DNA of 64,000 bases from CAWDMN01 sp963803155. Lineage in GTDB: Bacteria > Acidobacteriota > Terriglobia > Versatilivoradales > Versatilivoraceae. The notes below the pieces were generated by a model. It was given only the letters and a program-made list of their open reading frames with translations. It did not search any database and was not told the DNA's origin. A program made the position numbers and the translations under genes. Position 1 is the first letter of the stretch, and each line of letters starts with the position of its first letter. Below are positions 17,877 to 26,315 of this stretch, one piece after another. The stretch covers positions 124,001-188,000 of the forward strand of contig CAWDMN010000034.1 in assembly GCA_963803155.1 (NCBI GenBank), in the 5' to 3' direction.

Positions 17877-19112
17877 ATGAAACGAAATAATGGGGAAGAC
17901 ACCTTGCGTTGTTCATTTTGCAATAAGAGCCAAAATGATGTGCGCAAATTAATAGCTGGTCCAACCGTGTTCATCTGTGACGAATGCGTGCGAGTTTGCA
18001 ACGACATCATTGCGGACGATCAGCAAATAGATCAGGACATCCGCACGCAGCCGCCCCCCAAGCCGCAGGAGATTAAAGCTTTTTTGGATGAATATGTCAT
18101 CGGCCAGGAGAAGGCCAAGAAAAAGCTGGCAGTGGCGGTTTACAACCATTACAAAAGGATTAACCTGAGCAAACAGCGCAGTGAGGTCGAGCTGACCAAG
18201 AGCAACATTCTTCTGATTGGCCCGACGGGAACGGGAAAGACGCTATTGGCCCAGACTTTGGCAAAACGGTTGAGTGTTCCCTTTGCTCTCGTGGATGCGA
18301 CGACGCTGACGGAAGCCGGGTATGTTGGCGAAGATGTGGAAAACATCATTTTGAAGTTGTTGCAAGCCGCGGGAGGGGAAGTTGAAAGATGCCAGCAGGG
18401 AATCATCTACATTGACGAAATCGACAAGATTTGCCGCAAGGATGAAAATCCTTCCATCACACGGGATGTATCTGGAGAGGGCGTCCAACAAGCTCTTTTG
18501 AAAATTTTGGAAGGGACCGTGGCCAACGTTCCTCCTCAGGGCGGTCGGAAGCACCCCCACCAGGAATTCACGCAGGTCGACACCACCAATATTCTTTTTA
18601 TTTGCGGTGGTGCTTTTGTTGGCCTCGAAAAATTGATTGAGCGCCGTGCGGGGAAAAAGACTCTGGGATTCCATCAGGATGCCAAAGATCTGCAATTGCG
18701 CCGCAATCTCGCGATTTTGGACCAGGTAGAACCTGTCGACTTGATTAAATACGGCTTGATCCCTGAGTTTGTGGGGCGTCTGCCCGTAGTGGGGACACTT
18801 GAAGATCTGGACAAGAGCGCATTGGTGGAAATTTTGACCAAGCCCAAGAATGCCCTGGTCAAACAATACCAGAAGCTTTTTGAATACGAAGGGGTCCGGC
18901 TCCTTTTTCAAGATGAAGCGATGGAAGCCATTGCTGAAATGGCCCAGCAGCGGAAAGTGGGAGCGCGCGGATTGCGCCTCATCATCGAAGACCTAATGCT
19001 CGATCTGATGTACGTTTTGCCTACACATCGGCAAGTCGCCGACTTTATGGTGACAAGGGAAATGGTGTTGGCCAACCGGATTGATCTTTCCTGGTTGGAA
19101 AAGGCGGGATAG
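17877..19112 (+). CDS. clpX: ATP-dependent Clp protease ATPase subunit ClpX
   Basis: AAA+ unfoldase that feeds ClpP. The N-terminal C4 zinc-binding domain is at residues about 11-42 (CSFCNKS...ICDECVRVC). Walker A GPTGTGKT is near 118-125 and Walker B IIYIDEIDKI near 180-189. The pore-loop and sensor segments are typical, including SGEGVQQALLKILEGT and GRLPVVGTLEDLD. At 411 aa it is the normal length. A 3' gap of about 270 bp separates it from lon. Confidence 0.97.
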   Translation: MKRNNGEDTLRCSFCNKSQNDVRKLIAGPTVFICDECVRVCNDIIADDQQIDQDIRTQPPPKPQEIKAFLDEYVIGQEKAKKKLAVAVYNHYKRINLSKQRSEVELTKSNILLIGPTGTGKTLLAQTLAKRLSVPFALVDATTLTEAGYVGEDVENIILKLLQAAGGEVERCQQGIIYIDEIDKICRKDENPSITRDVSGEGVQQALLKILEGTVANVPPQGGRKHPHQEFTQVDTTNILFICGGAFVGLEKLIERRAGKKTLGFHQDAKDLQLRRNLAILDQVEPVDLIKYGLIPEFVGRLPVVGTLEDLDKSALVEILTKPKNALVKQYQKLFEYEGVRLLFQDEAMEAIAEMAQQRKVGARGLRLIIEDLMLDLMYVLPTHRQVADFMVTREMVLANRIDLSWLEKAG

Positions 19113-19298
19113 ACTAATTCCGAAATCGAATTTGGAGATTGCCAATACCGCTGGTAAAAATTTGGAAAGCTCTCGGGAGGAGGATAGGCTACCCAACCTT
19201 GCTCCGTTTTTTTTGACCTTCGATTGCCATCCACCACTCAAATTTCTCAGATCCACCTCCAATTTAGGACGGATAAAATAACAGGAGATTTACTATAA

Positions 19299-19334
19299 AT
19301 GGACACTTATAGACACGCGGAGTGGTTTATTTAA
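19299..19334 (+). other. Possible 11-codon leader peptide upstream of lon
   Basis: ATG at 19299 is preceded by AGGAG (19283-19287) and opens a short frame, MDTYRHAEWFI, ending in TAA at 19332-19334, 50 bp before lon. It may be a chance frame; the Shine-Dalgarno is the only support. Confidence 0.2.
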
Positions 19335-19384
19335 GAGTCGTGTTGGCGAGAGTCTGTCAGTGTTTCAGAGTTTAAAATCTGAGT

Positions 19385-21802
19385 ATGTTCAATAAAAGCC
19401 GTGAAAAACCCGATGCCTTAATTCTTCCCATGGTCCCGGTGAGGGACGTGGTGTTATTCCCTTACATGATGATCCCCTTCGTGATAGGACGCGCTCCTTC
19501 AGTTCGTGCCCTCGAGCTGGCTTTTAATGGAGATAAGCGGATCTTTTTGGCCACTCAACATGATGCCTCAGTGGATGACCCCAAACCCAACGATATTTAT
19601 GCGGTGGGAACCGTGGCCAATATTGTTCAAAGCCTGCGCCTCCCCGATGGAAATATCAAGGTGTTAGTGGAAGGCGTGGAGCGTGCCAAAGCCCTGCGGG
19701 TGAGCCATGAGGACAATTGTCTCAAAGCTGAATTGCGAATTGTTCTTCAATCCGCGGTGCCGCCGGCCGCGCTGGAAATGTTAAGCAGCAAGTTGACTTC
19801 TCTTTTTGAACAGTATGTCAAATTGAGTCAAAACTTGAATTACGAAATGATGCTCTCCGCCATAAGGGTGGATGATGGAGCGCGGCTGGCCGATACGATA
19901 GCCGCTGCCTTGGTCATTAGCATTGAAGAGAAGCAGGAGTTGCTCGAAACCTTTAATCCCCTTGACCGGTTGAACCGGCTCGTGGATATTCTGGAAGTGG
20001 AGATCGAGAAGCTCAACATGGATCGCAGCATCAATACCCGCGTGAAGCGGCAGATGGAGAAGGCCCAGAAAGAGTACTATCTGAATGAAAAGATGAAAGC
20101 GATTCAAAAAGAATTGGGCCGGGGGGAAAAATCGGAATTTGATGAATTGAGAAAAAAGATCGAAGTGGCGGGGATGCCGGATGAGACAAGGGAAAAAGCG
20201 CTTCAGGAGCTGAAACGGCTGGAGATGATGCCGCCCATGTCGGCTGAATCCACGGTTTCACGCAACTATATCGATTGGCTCCTGGCCGTCCCGTGGAAAA
20301 AGCGCTCCAAGGGGATCAAGAATCTTAGCCACGCGGAAAGAATTCTGGAAGAAGACCACTATGGGCTGGAAAAAGTCAAGGAACGGATCATCGAATTTTT
20401 GGCGGTGCGGCAGTTGGTAAAGACTCCCAAGGGATCCATTCTTTGTTTTGTCGGCGCGCCAGGTGTCGGAAAGACTTCCCTGGCTACATCCATCGCCCGG
20501 GCCACCGGCCGCAAGTTTGTCCGTCTTTCCTTGGGAGGCGTGCGAGATGAAGCGGAAATACGCGGCCATCGCCGCACTTATATTGGCGCCCTGCCGGGAC
20601 AGATCATCCAAATGATGAAGAAAGCCGGGGCAAAGAATCCGGTATTCTTGCTGGATGAAGTAGACAAAATGAGTGTGGATTTCCGGGGAGATCCATCCGC
20701 CGCTTTAATGGAGGTATTAGATCCAGAACAAAATCGCACCTTTGTGGATCATTATCTGGATGTAGAGTACGATCTTTCCCAGGTGATGTTTATTACCACG
20801 GCCAATGTAATTCACACGATTCCTCAGCCGCTGCAGGACCGCATGGAGATCCTGCGCATTTCCGGGTATACCGAAGAGGAGAAACTGGAGATTGCCAAAC
20901 GTTACCTGGTGAAGAAGCTGCTGGCTCAAAACGGACTGACGGGGAAAAACGTCAAGTTCTCTGACGAGGCACTGCGAGGGATTATTCAGAATTACACACG
21001 GGAAGCTGGCGTCCGTAATCTGGAACGCGAAATTGCCTCCATCTGTCGGAAGATCGCGCGTAAAGTGGTTAAGGAAGGGAAGGACATTGCGGCGGAGGTG
21101 ACGCGGGAAAATTTAAAGGATTATCTGGGGGTGTTAAAATTCCGCGACACCCGTTCCGAGGAAAAAGGCGAGATTGGTCTGGCGACTGGATTGGCCTGGA
21201 CTGAAGTGGGGGGCGAGGTTCTGGCTACGGAAGCCAGCCTGATGGATGGCAAGGGACGCCTGATCCTGACCGGGAAATTGGGAGATGTCATGCAGGAATC
21301 CGCCCAGGCGGCCATGAGTTATGCGCGTTCGCGGAGCGGGGATTTAGGCCTCCCGCGTGATTTTTACCGACGTTTCGATATGCATGTGCACGTCCCCGAA
21401 GGGGCCATACCAAAAGATGGCCCTTCGGCGGGGATTACGATCGCGACCGCTTTGGTTTCCGCGCTGACCCGTATCGCCGTCCGGAGCGATGTAGCCATGA
21501 CGGGTGAGATCACTTTGAGAGGGAAAGTCCTTCCCATTGGCGGAGTGAAGGAAAAACTGCTGGCGGCGCACCGGGCTGGAATCAAAATTATCCTTCTCCC
21601 CCGCGACAATGAAAAGGACCTCGCTGAAATCCCGGAGAACATCCAGTCCAGACTCTCCATTCATTTCGTCGAGACAATGGACGAGGTTTTAAAGCTTTCC
21701 TTGGAGAAGCCGCTCCCACAAGTGGAAACGAGTGAAGGAAAAATCGAGGAGTTCAATTCCAATCTTGCCCTGGATCTTCCGGAAGGATCGGTAACGCATT
21801 GA
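19385..21802 (+). CDS. lon: ATP-dependent protease Lon
   Basis: Cytosolic AAA+ serine protease for misfolded and regulatory proteins. It has an N-terminal LON substrate domain (about 15-210), a coiled-coil region, and an AAA module with Walker A GAPGVGKT near 358-365 and Walker B PVFLLDEVDKM. The C-terminal protease domain has the catalytic Ser in KDGPSAGITIATA (near 682) and the Lys in GGVKEKLLAAHRAG (near 725). It is 805 aa, the common length. No CIRCE-type heat-shock element is evident upstream. Its stop codon overlaps the start of engB. Confidence 0.97.
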   Translation: MFNKSREKPDALILPMVPVRDVVLFPYMMIPFVIGRAPSVRALELAFNGDKRIFLATQHDASVDDPKPNDIYAVGTVANIVQSLRLPDGNIKVLVEGVERAKALRVSHEDNCLKAELRIVLQSAVPPAALEMLSSKLTSLFEQYVKLSQNLNYEMMLSAIRVDDGARLADTIAAALVISIEEKQELLETFNPLDRLNRLVDILEVEIEKLNMDRSINTRVKRQMEKAQKEYYLNEKMKAIQKELGRGEKSEFDELRKKIEVAGMPDETREKALQELKRLEMMPPMSAESTVSRNYIDWLLAVPWKKRSKGIKNLSHAERILEEDHYGLEKVKERIIEFLAVRQLVKTPKGSILCFVGAPGVGKTSLATSIARATGRKFVRLSLGGVRDEAEIRGHRRTYIGALPGQIIQMMKKAGAKNPVFLLDEVDKMSVDFRGDPSAALMEVLDPEQNRTFVDHYLDVEYDLSQVMFITTANVIHTIPQPLQDRMEILRISGYTEEEKLEIAKRYLVKKLLAQNGLTGKNVKFSDEALRGIIQNYTREAGVRNLEREIASICRKIARKVVKEGKDIAAEVTRENLKDYLGVLKFRDTRSEEKGEIGLATGLAWTEVGGEVLATEASLMDGKGRLILTGKLGDVMQESAQAAMSYARSRSGDLGLPRDFYRRFDMHVHVPEGAIPKDGPSAGITIATALVSALTRIAVRSDVAMTGEITLRGKVLPIGGVKEKLLAAHRAGIKIILLPRDNEKDLAEIPENIQSRLSIHFVETMDEVLKLSLEKPLPQVETSEGKIEEFNSNLALDLPEGSVTH

Positions 21803-22389
21803 AAATCACCCATGCCGATTTTGTCGCCGGTGCCACGGCCTCCGCGCAATTCCCGCGCGAGGCCTTGCCGGAAGTGGCTTTCGCGGGCCGCTCTAACGTG
21901 GGGAAATCCAGTTTAATAAACGGTTTTTTGAAACGGCGGGGCCTGGCCCGGACCAGTTCCACTCCCGGCCGGACCCAACAGATTAATTTTTTTCGAATCA
22001 ATCGCAAATTTTTGTTTGTAGATTTGCCCGGATACGGTTATGCTAGAGTCTCCCAAGAGGTGAAGGACTCTTGGATGGCTTTAATTCGGAGTTACTTGGA
22101 GCAACGGGATAAGTTGGTGCAAGTAATTCTGATTGTCGATTCCCGGATTGGCCCAACCCCCTTGGATCTGCAGTTGTTAGAATGGTTGCAATTCAATCGC
22201 CTCCCTTTTATTGTTGTTTCAACCAAAGCGGACAAGCTATCCAAAGGTGAATTACAAAAATCAATTCGACATACCGAATCGTTGTCTCAAGGCACCCGCG
22301 TGGTGCCTTACTCGGCTGTAAATAATCTTGGACATGAACAACTCTGGTCAATCTTGATTCCTCTGCTGGAAAAATATTCCGCGGCTTGA
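21799..22389 (+). CDS. engB: Ribosome biogenesis GTPase EngB/YsxC
   Basis: Essential GTPase in 50S assembly. Motifs: G1 GRSNVGKSSLIN near residues 31-42, G2 Thr in TPGRTQQINFF, G3 DLPGYGYA near 76-83, G4 STKADK near 140-145 and a G5-like YSAVNN. It is 196 aa, the standard length. The TTG start overlaps the lon stop (ATTGA), implying translational coupling. An AAGGA lies 11 bases upstream. Confidence 0.95.
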   Translation: MKITHADFVAGATASAQFPREALPEVAFAGRSNVGKSSLINGFLKRRGLARTSSTPGRTQQINFFRINRKFLFVDLPGYGYARVSQEVKDSWMALIRSYLEQRDKLVQVILIVDSRIGPTPLDLQLLEWLQFNRLPFIVVSTKADKLSKGELQKSIRHTESLSQGTRVVPYSAVNNLGHEQLWSILIPLLEKYSAA

Positions 22390-22757
22390 TGGAAAGGCCA
22401 CTCTTGAATTGAACGATGCCATTGTCAAGAGGAACCGAAATTTCCGCGAAGAAAATAGTAGAAACTCCAATTTTTTTCACCCCTTTCCCGTCCATTCCTC
22501 ATTCAAGCTGGATGGGGAAGATAATCCAAAGGCAAAACCCAACCATTTTTATGTTTTCTCAAAAATCCTTGGACAAGTATGGAATTTGTAATAAGGACTT
22601 CGTCTCTGAATGAAAGTTGAATTGCGAAGAGGCGGAACAATGCCGGATGAGTGTCCTCTCTCGATCCGAAACCGAATCAATTTTTACCAGGATTCTTCCA
22701 TTTTATTTTTGAAATCCGTCAGGATCGTCGCCTGGCGGGTGATATTAAGGAGTTTGT
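22390..22757. other. Gap between engB and rho
   Basis: 368 bp with no supported gene. AAGGAG just upstream of 22758 is the rho ribosome-binding site. The long leader could host rho autoregulation, known in other bacteria, but I see no specific structure. Confidence 0.5.
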
Positions 22758-24011
22758 ATGGACATTGCTGAATTGAAGGAGATGAACATTGCCGCCTTGA
22801 CCCAAGTTGCCAAAGACTTGGGAGTGCAGGGTGCTACGGGAATGCGCAAACAGGAGCTGATTTTTAAAATCCTGCAAGCTCAGACGGAAAAGAATGGATT
22901 GATCTTTTCTGAAGGGGTGCTGGAAACCTTGCCTGATGGGTTTGGTTTTTTGCGTGCGCCCGACTACAATTACCTTCCGGGGCCTGACGACATCTATGTC
23001 TCTCCTTCGCAGATCCGAAAGTTTGACCTTCACACCGGGGATACCGTATCCGGGCAGATCCGCCCACCTAAAGATGGGGAGCGCTATTTCGCTTTAATCA
23101 AAGTGGAGGCCATCAACTTTGAGCACCCCGATGTGGTCAAGAATAAGATCTTCTTTGATAATTTGACGCCGCTCTATCCCAACCAAAGAATCCGGCTGGA
23201 AACCTCTTCCGACAACCTTTCCGCGCGGGTTCTGGACTTGATGTGTCCCATTGGCAAAGGCCAGCGCGGCCTGATCGTCTCTCCGCCCCGTACGGGCAAA
23301 ACCATGCTTCTGCAAACTATTGCCAACTCCATTACCCAAAATCACCCGGAAATCATTCTAATTGTATTGCTCATCGATGAGCGGCCGGAAGAAGTGACTG
23401 ATATGATGCGCTCGGTTCATGGAGAGGTGATCAGTTCCACTTTTGATGAGCCTGCCACCCGGCACGTTCAGGTGGCGGAGATGGTGATCGAAAAAGCCAA
23501 ACGGTTGGTTGAGCACAAACGGGATGTGGTGATTTTGCTGGATTCCGTCACCCGCTTGGCTCGCGCGTACAATACCATCGTTCCACCCTCGGGCAAAGTG
23601 CTCTCCGGCGGCGTGGACTCCAACGCCCTGCAAAGGCCCAAGCGGTTCTTTGGAGCTGCCCGCAATATTGAAGAGGGTGGGAGCCTGACGATTATCGCTA
23701 CGGCATTGATTGATACAGGCAGCCGCATGGATGATGTGATCTTCGAAGAATTCAAAGGAACGGGCAACCTGGAAGTCAACCTGGAGCGAAAACTCGTGGA
23801 GAAGCGCGTGTTCCCAGCCATTGATATTAACAAATCCGGGACCCGTAAGGAAGAACTCTTAATGCCCAAAGACGAGTTGAACCGGGTTTGGGTGCTGCGG
23901 AAAGTCCTGAATCCTTTATCCCCCGTGGAAAGCATGGAATTGCTGCTGGAAAAGCTCTCCAAAAAGAAGAGCAATAACGATTTCCTTGCCTCCATGAGCA
24001 ACGGCGGTTGA
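22758..24011 (+). CDS. rho: Transcription termination factor Rho
   Basis: Hexameric RNA helicase that terminates transcription. The N-terminal Rho helix-bundle (MDIAELKEMNIAALTQVAKD) is followed by a cold-shock-type RNA-binding domain at about 50-120 with GFGFLRAPDYNYLPGPDDIY. The ATPase has Walker A PPRTGKTMLLQ near 178-188 and Walker B DVVILLDSVTRLARAYN near 257-273. It is 417 aa, standard. A strong hairpin terminator lies 45 bp after the stop. Confidence 0.98.
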   Translation: MDIAELKEMNIAALTQVAKDLGVQGATGMRKQELIFKILQAQTEKNGLIFSEGVLETLPDGFGFLRAPDYNYLPGPDDIYVSPSQIRKFDLHTGDTVSGQIRPPKDGERYFALIKVEAINFEHPDVVKNKIFFDNLTPLYPNQRIRLETSSDNLSARVLDLMCPIGKGQRGLIVSPPRTGKTMLLQTIANSITQNHPEIILIVLLIDERPEEVTDMMRSVHGEVISSTFDEPATRHVQVAEMVIEKAKRLVEHKRDVVILLDSVTRLARAYNTIVPPSGKVLSGGVDSNALQRPKRFFGAARNIEEGGSLTIIATALIDTGSRMDDVIFEEFKGTGNLEVNLERKLVEKRVFPAIDINKSGTRKEELLMPKDELNRVWVLRKVLNPLSPVESMELLLEKLSKKKSNNDFLASMSNGG

Positions 24012-24056
24012 TCCTCTAAAATTCACTTCAGCCAAAGTACAAGCAAAATGGAAAAT

Positions 24057-24089
24057 GCAAAAGGCGGGGATTTGCGCCCCGCCTTTTGC
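24057..24089. terminator. Bidirectional terminator between rho and the Tad-end gene
   Basis: A perfect 13-bp stem GCAAAAGGCGGGG (24057-24069) / CCCCGCCTTTTGC (24077-24089) has a 7-nt loop. It lies between convergent genes, with A-rich sequence on the left (a U-tract for minus transcripts) and pyrimidine-rich sequence on the right. Confidence 0.85.
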
Positions 24090-24117
24090 CTCCCCTCTTT
24101 ATTCCCAGAATCATGAC

Positions 24118-24450
24118 TTAAGTCCCCTTGCCCATGGCCCGGTGCAACTTCTGCTCAAGCAGCTTCACGTAGGAATCGTATTCCGCCTTTAATTGCATGA
24201 TTTCTTGCTCTTTTTCCTGGTGGAGAAGTATGCGCAGTTCTTCTTCCCGATCTTTCCAAACTTCCGCCTGGCTTTCTTTTTCCTCTTTCACTCGCAGTTT
24301 CAAGCCCCGCATTTTGCCGCGCAAGGGCGCCGCAATGAGGAAATAAAAAACGATAAACAGGAAAAGATGATATGCGGCAATAGCACCGAAAATCCAAAGA
24401 AATTCAGGCGATCCGGCCACGGGAAGAAGGGATTTTAGTTTATCCAGCAT
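24118..24450 (-). CDS. Small membrane protein with C-terminal coiled coil
   Basis: A 110-aa protein I do not recognise. It has one strong transmembrane segment (about residues 18-42, FLWIFGAIAAYHLFLFIVFY) followed by a basic patch and a long charged helix (about 50-105, rich in Glu/Lys/Gln) typical of a cytoplasmic coiled coil. GGAGG 7 bases upstream of the ATG supports the start. It is the last gene of the minus-strand Tad cluster and converges on rho across a shared terminator. It may anchor or regulate the neighbouring AAA ATPase, but that is inferred from position only. Confidence 0.75.
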   Translation of the reverse strand: MLDKLKSLLPVAGSPEFLWIFGAIAAYHLFLFIVFYFLIAAPLRGKMRGLKLRVKEEKESQAEVWKDREEELRILLHQEKEQEIMQLKAEYDSYVKLLEQKLHRAMGKGT

Positions 24451-24468
24451 TCAATACCTCCAGACGAT

Positions 24469-24714
24469 TTAGCCGTTGAACAATATTGGGATATTTCGCA
24501 GCAGGCTACATGCCGCCTCTTCACAAAAATCCGCGGAAGCCAGCCATTTCCAGCCGGGCTTGAAATGGCTTGGGTAATCGATCACCCAGTGCCGGGATAA
24601 TTTTCTCCCAAACTCAATGGCGATTGTAATGCCGCCATTCACGACTGGTCCTTTTTTATCGACAAGGCAACTCAATCGCCAACTCAGCTTGGACGGACAA
24701 AGTAGCTGTTGCAT
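24469..24714 (-). CDS. Hypothetical small protein (doubtful)
   Basis: An 81-aa frame squeezed between the AAA ATPase and the membrane/coiled-coil gene. It ends 18 bp before the latter and overlaps the ATPase end by 31 bp from an ATG at 24714. A GTG at 24642 with AAAGGA upstream would give 57 aa without the overlap. The sequence has no recognised domain; its C-terminal half (PSHFKPGWKWLASADFCEEA) looks protein-like but is unsupported. It is listed because it would fill the operon without a gap. Confidence 0.35.
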   Translation of the reverse strand: MQQLLCPSKLSWRLSCLVDKKGPVVNGGITIAIEFGRKLSRHWVIDYPSHFKPGWKWLASADFCEEAACSLLRNIPILFNG

Positions 24715-26027
24715 GAAGCGTCGATCAGCTCTTTACTCAATGCGGGCGGGACCTCCAGGTAGCGAGCTATATCGATGACCTGCTCAATAATGTCCCGTGG
24801 ATGACAGAAACGCAATTCCATGTTGTATTTACGATAATACTCTGTGTGGATGTAATCCACGATGACCGGGTTATATACGATATTTTTGGCGCGGCAATAA
24901 TTGCGGAAAGTCTCTTTGTACTCCTCCAGCGTAGGGTTCGCGAAATATATTTTGTAACGAATGCGCCGGAAGAAGGCCTCATCGACGAGATCCTGCGGGC
25001 GCAGGTTGGTGGAGAAAATGATCAAAACGTCGAAAGGAATTTCGAATTTTTTTCCAGTATGTAGAGTCAAATAATCCACACGCTTCTCTAGAGGCACGAT
25101 CCAGCGGTTTAACAGGTCCTTGGGGCGGGCCAGTTGGCGTCCGAAGTCATCGATTAGAAACACGCCGCCATTGGCTTTTAACTGGAAGGGGGCCTCATAA
25201 AACTTGGCAATAGGATTAAAGGCGAGGTCCAGCATGTCGAGATTGAGTTCACCGCCGGCGAAGACAAAGGGGCGTTGGCATTTGACCCATCGTTGGTCGA
25301 AATTTTCCGTGTTGTTAAGCAAGGGGGAGCGGAATCCTTCCGCGTCGGGAATTTTTACCCCTCCACTGGCTCTATGGTTGATTGGATCATAAATTGTCAC
25401 AATCATCCCATCGATGTCGATGGCATGCGGAATAAAAATCTCACCGCCCAACATTCTCCCCAAAGTCTCCGATACTATGGTCTTGCCGTTTCCGGGAGCG
25501 CCATAAACAAAAACAGATTTTCCCGAATTGACGGCAGGCCCAATCATGTCGAGCATTTGCTTGCTCAAGACCAGTTGCTGGAATTCCCGTGCGATCGTTT
25601 CCTGGGTAATGTAAGATCGCGCGGTCGCCATTTTCTTGACCAGTTCCGAGTACTGTTCCAAGGGGACGGGCGCGGGACCCGTGTACTGGTTTATTTCCAA
25701 GAATTCTCGGGCCCGATCGCGTCCCAGGGAGGTGATGGAATAACGGTAAGCTGGACGGCCGATTCCTGACATCCCCTTCACTTCGCAAAGCCGTTCATTT
25801 TTGATGAACTCGATAAATTCATCAATGATGGTATAAGGCAATCGCAGCCTGTTTGACAAGTAGGCCCCGGTGATTTCACCGGCAAAGTAAAGCACTTTGA
25901 CCAAAAGATGAATGATCAAATCACGGTTCAGTCCGACTTCTTTAAGACTAAGGGGGACTGCCGGAACATATTCCACTGTTGATGGTTTGTCGGGAGGAAG
26001 CGGGGGGACTTCAGTAATGGATCCCAT
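24684..26027 (-). CDS. Winged-helix/AAA ATPase of the Tad cluster
   Basis: A 447-aa protein with an N-terminal winged-helix-like region (about residues 40-115: LLVKVLYFAGEITGAYLSNR, GRPAYRYSITSLGRDRAREF) and a AAA+ ATPase domain. Walker A is YGAPGNGKT near 177-185, Walker B is GGVFLIDDFGRQ near 293-304, sensor 1 is the STN of IIFSTNLRP, and the arginine-finger region is AFFRRIRYKIYF. The ATG at 26027 has AGGTG 6 bases upstream; an earlier in-frame start would add 22 residues. Such ATPases often adjoin tad loci, but their role is not established. It could remodel the pilus machine or act as a regulator. Confidence 0.8.
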   Translation of the reverse strand: MGSITEVPPLPPDKPSTVEYVPAVPLSLKEVGLNRDLIIHLLVKVLYFAGEITGAYLSNRLRLPYTIIDEFIEFIKNERLCEVKGMSGIGRPAYRYSITSLGRDRAREFLEINQYTGPAPVPLEQYSELVKKMATARSYITQETIAREFQQLVLSKQMLDMIGPAVNSGKSVFVYGAPGNGKTIVSETLGRMLGGEIFIPHAIDIDGMIVTIYDPINHRASGGVKIPDAEGFRSPLLNNTENFDQRWVKCQRPFVFAGGELNLDMLDLAFNPIAKFYEAPFQLKANGGVFLIDDFGRQLARPKDLLNRWIVPLEKRVDYLTLHTGKKFEIPFDVLIIFSTNLRPQDLVDEAFFRRIRYKIYFANPTLEEYKETFRNYCRAKNIVYNPVIVDYIHTEYYRKYNMELRFCHPRDIIEQVIDIARYLEVPPALSKELIDASCNSYFVRPS

Positions 26028-26248
26028 ATTCACACCTGCCTTTGAAAATTTAGGTATATCGCCGCAAAGTGACGAGTGATAAGAAAAAAGCAATTAGTCG
26101 GCAACTACCAGCTGTACGCTGATCCAAACCACCCCGGACATTGACAAGTCGGCATTTTAAACCTGCTTTCTACCCTCATTAAATGCTTTTTTGCATTTCA
26201 ATAGAATAATAAGCATTCCGCCTTCTTCACCTAATCTCAAATCGATAA

Positions 26249-26297
26249 TTTGTCATTCTTCCACTCGCCATCGGTCATTATTCCCTCATCATCATTC
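26249..26297 (-). repeat. Degenerate heptamer array (GTCATTN-type)
   Basis: TTTGTCA, TTCTTCC, ACTCGCC, ATCGGTC, ATTATTC, CCTCATC, ATCATTC: seven consecutive 7-bp units sharing a CATTN/TCATT phase. They lie in the gap upstream of the AAA ATPase gene. Confidence 0.5.
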
Positions 26298-26315
26298 TAT
26301 GGTTTTGCCCGGTGA

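Noticed and set aside
22409..22613. Two overlapping 60-65 aa frames between engB and rho
   Set aside because: No Shine-Dalgarno and no coherent hydrophobicity or domain; likely leader sequence of rho.
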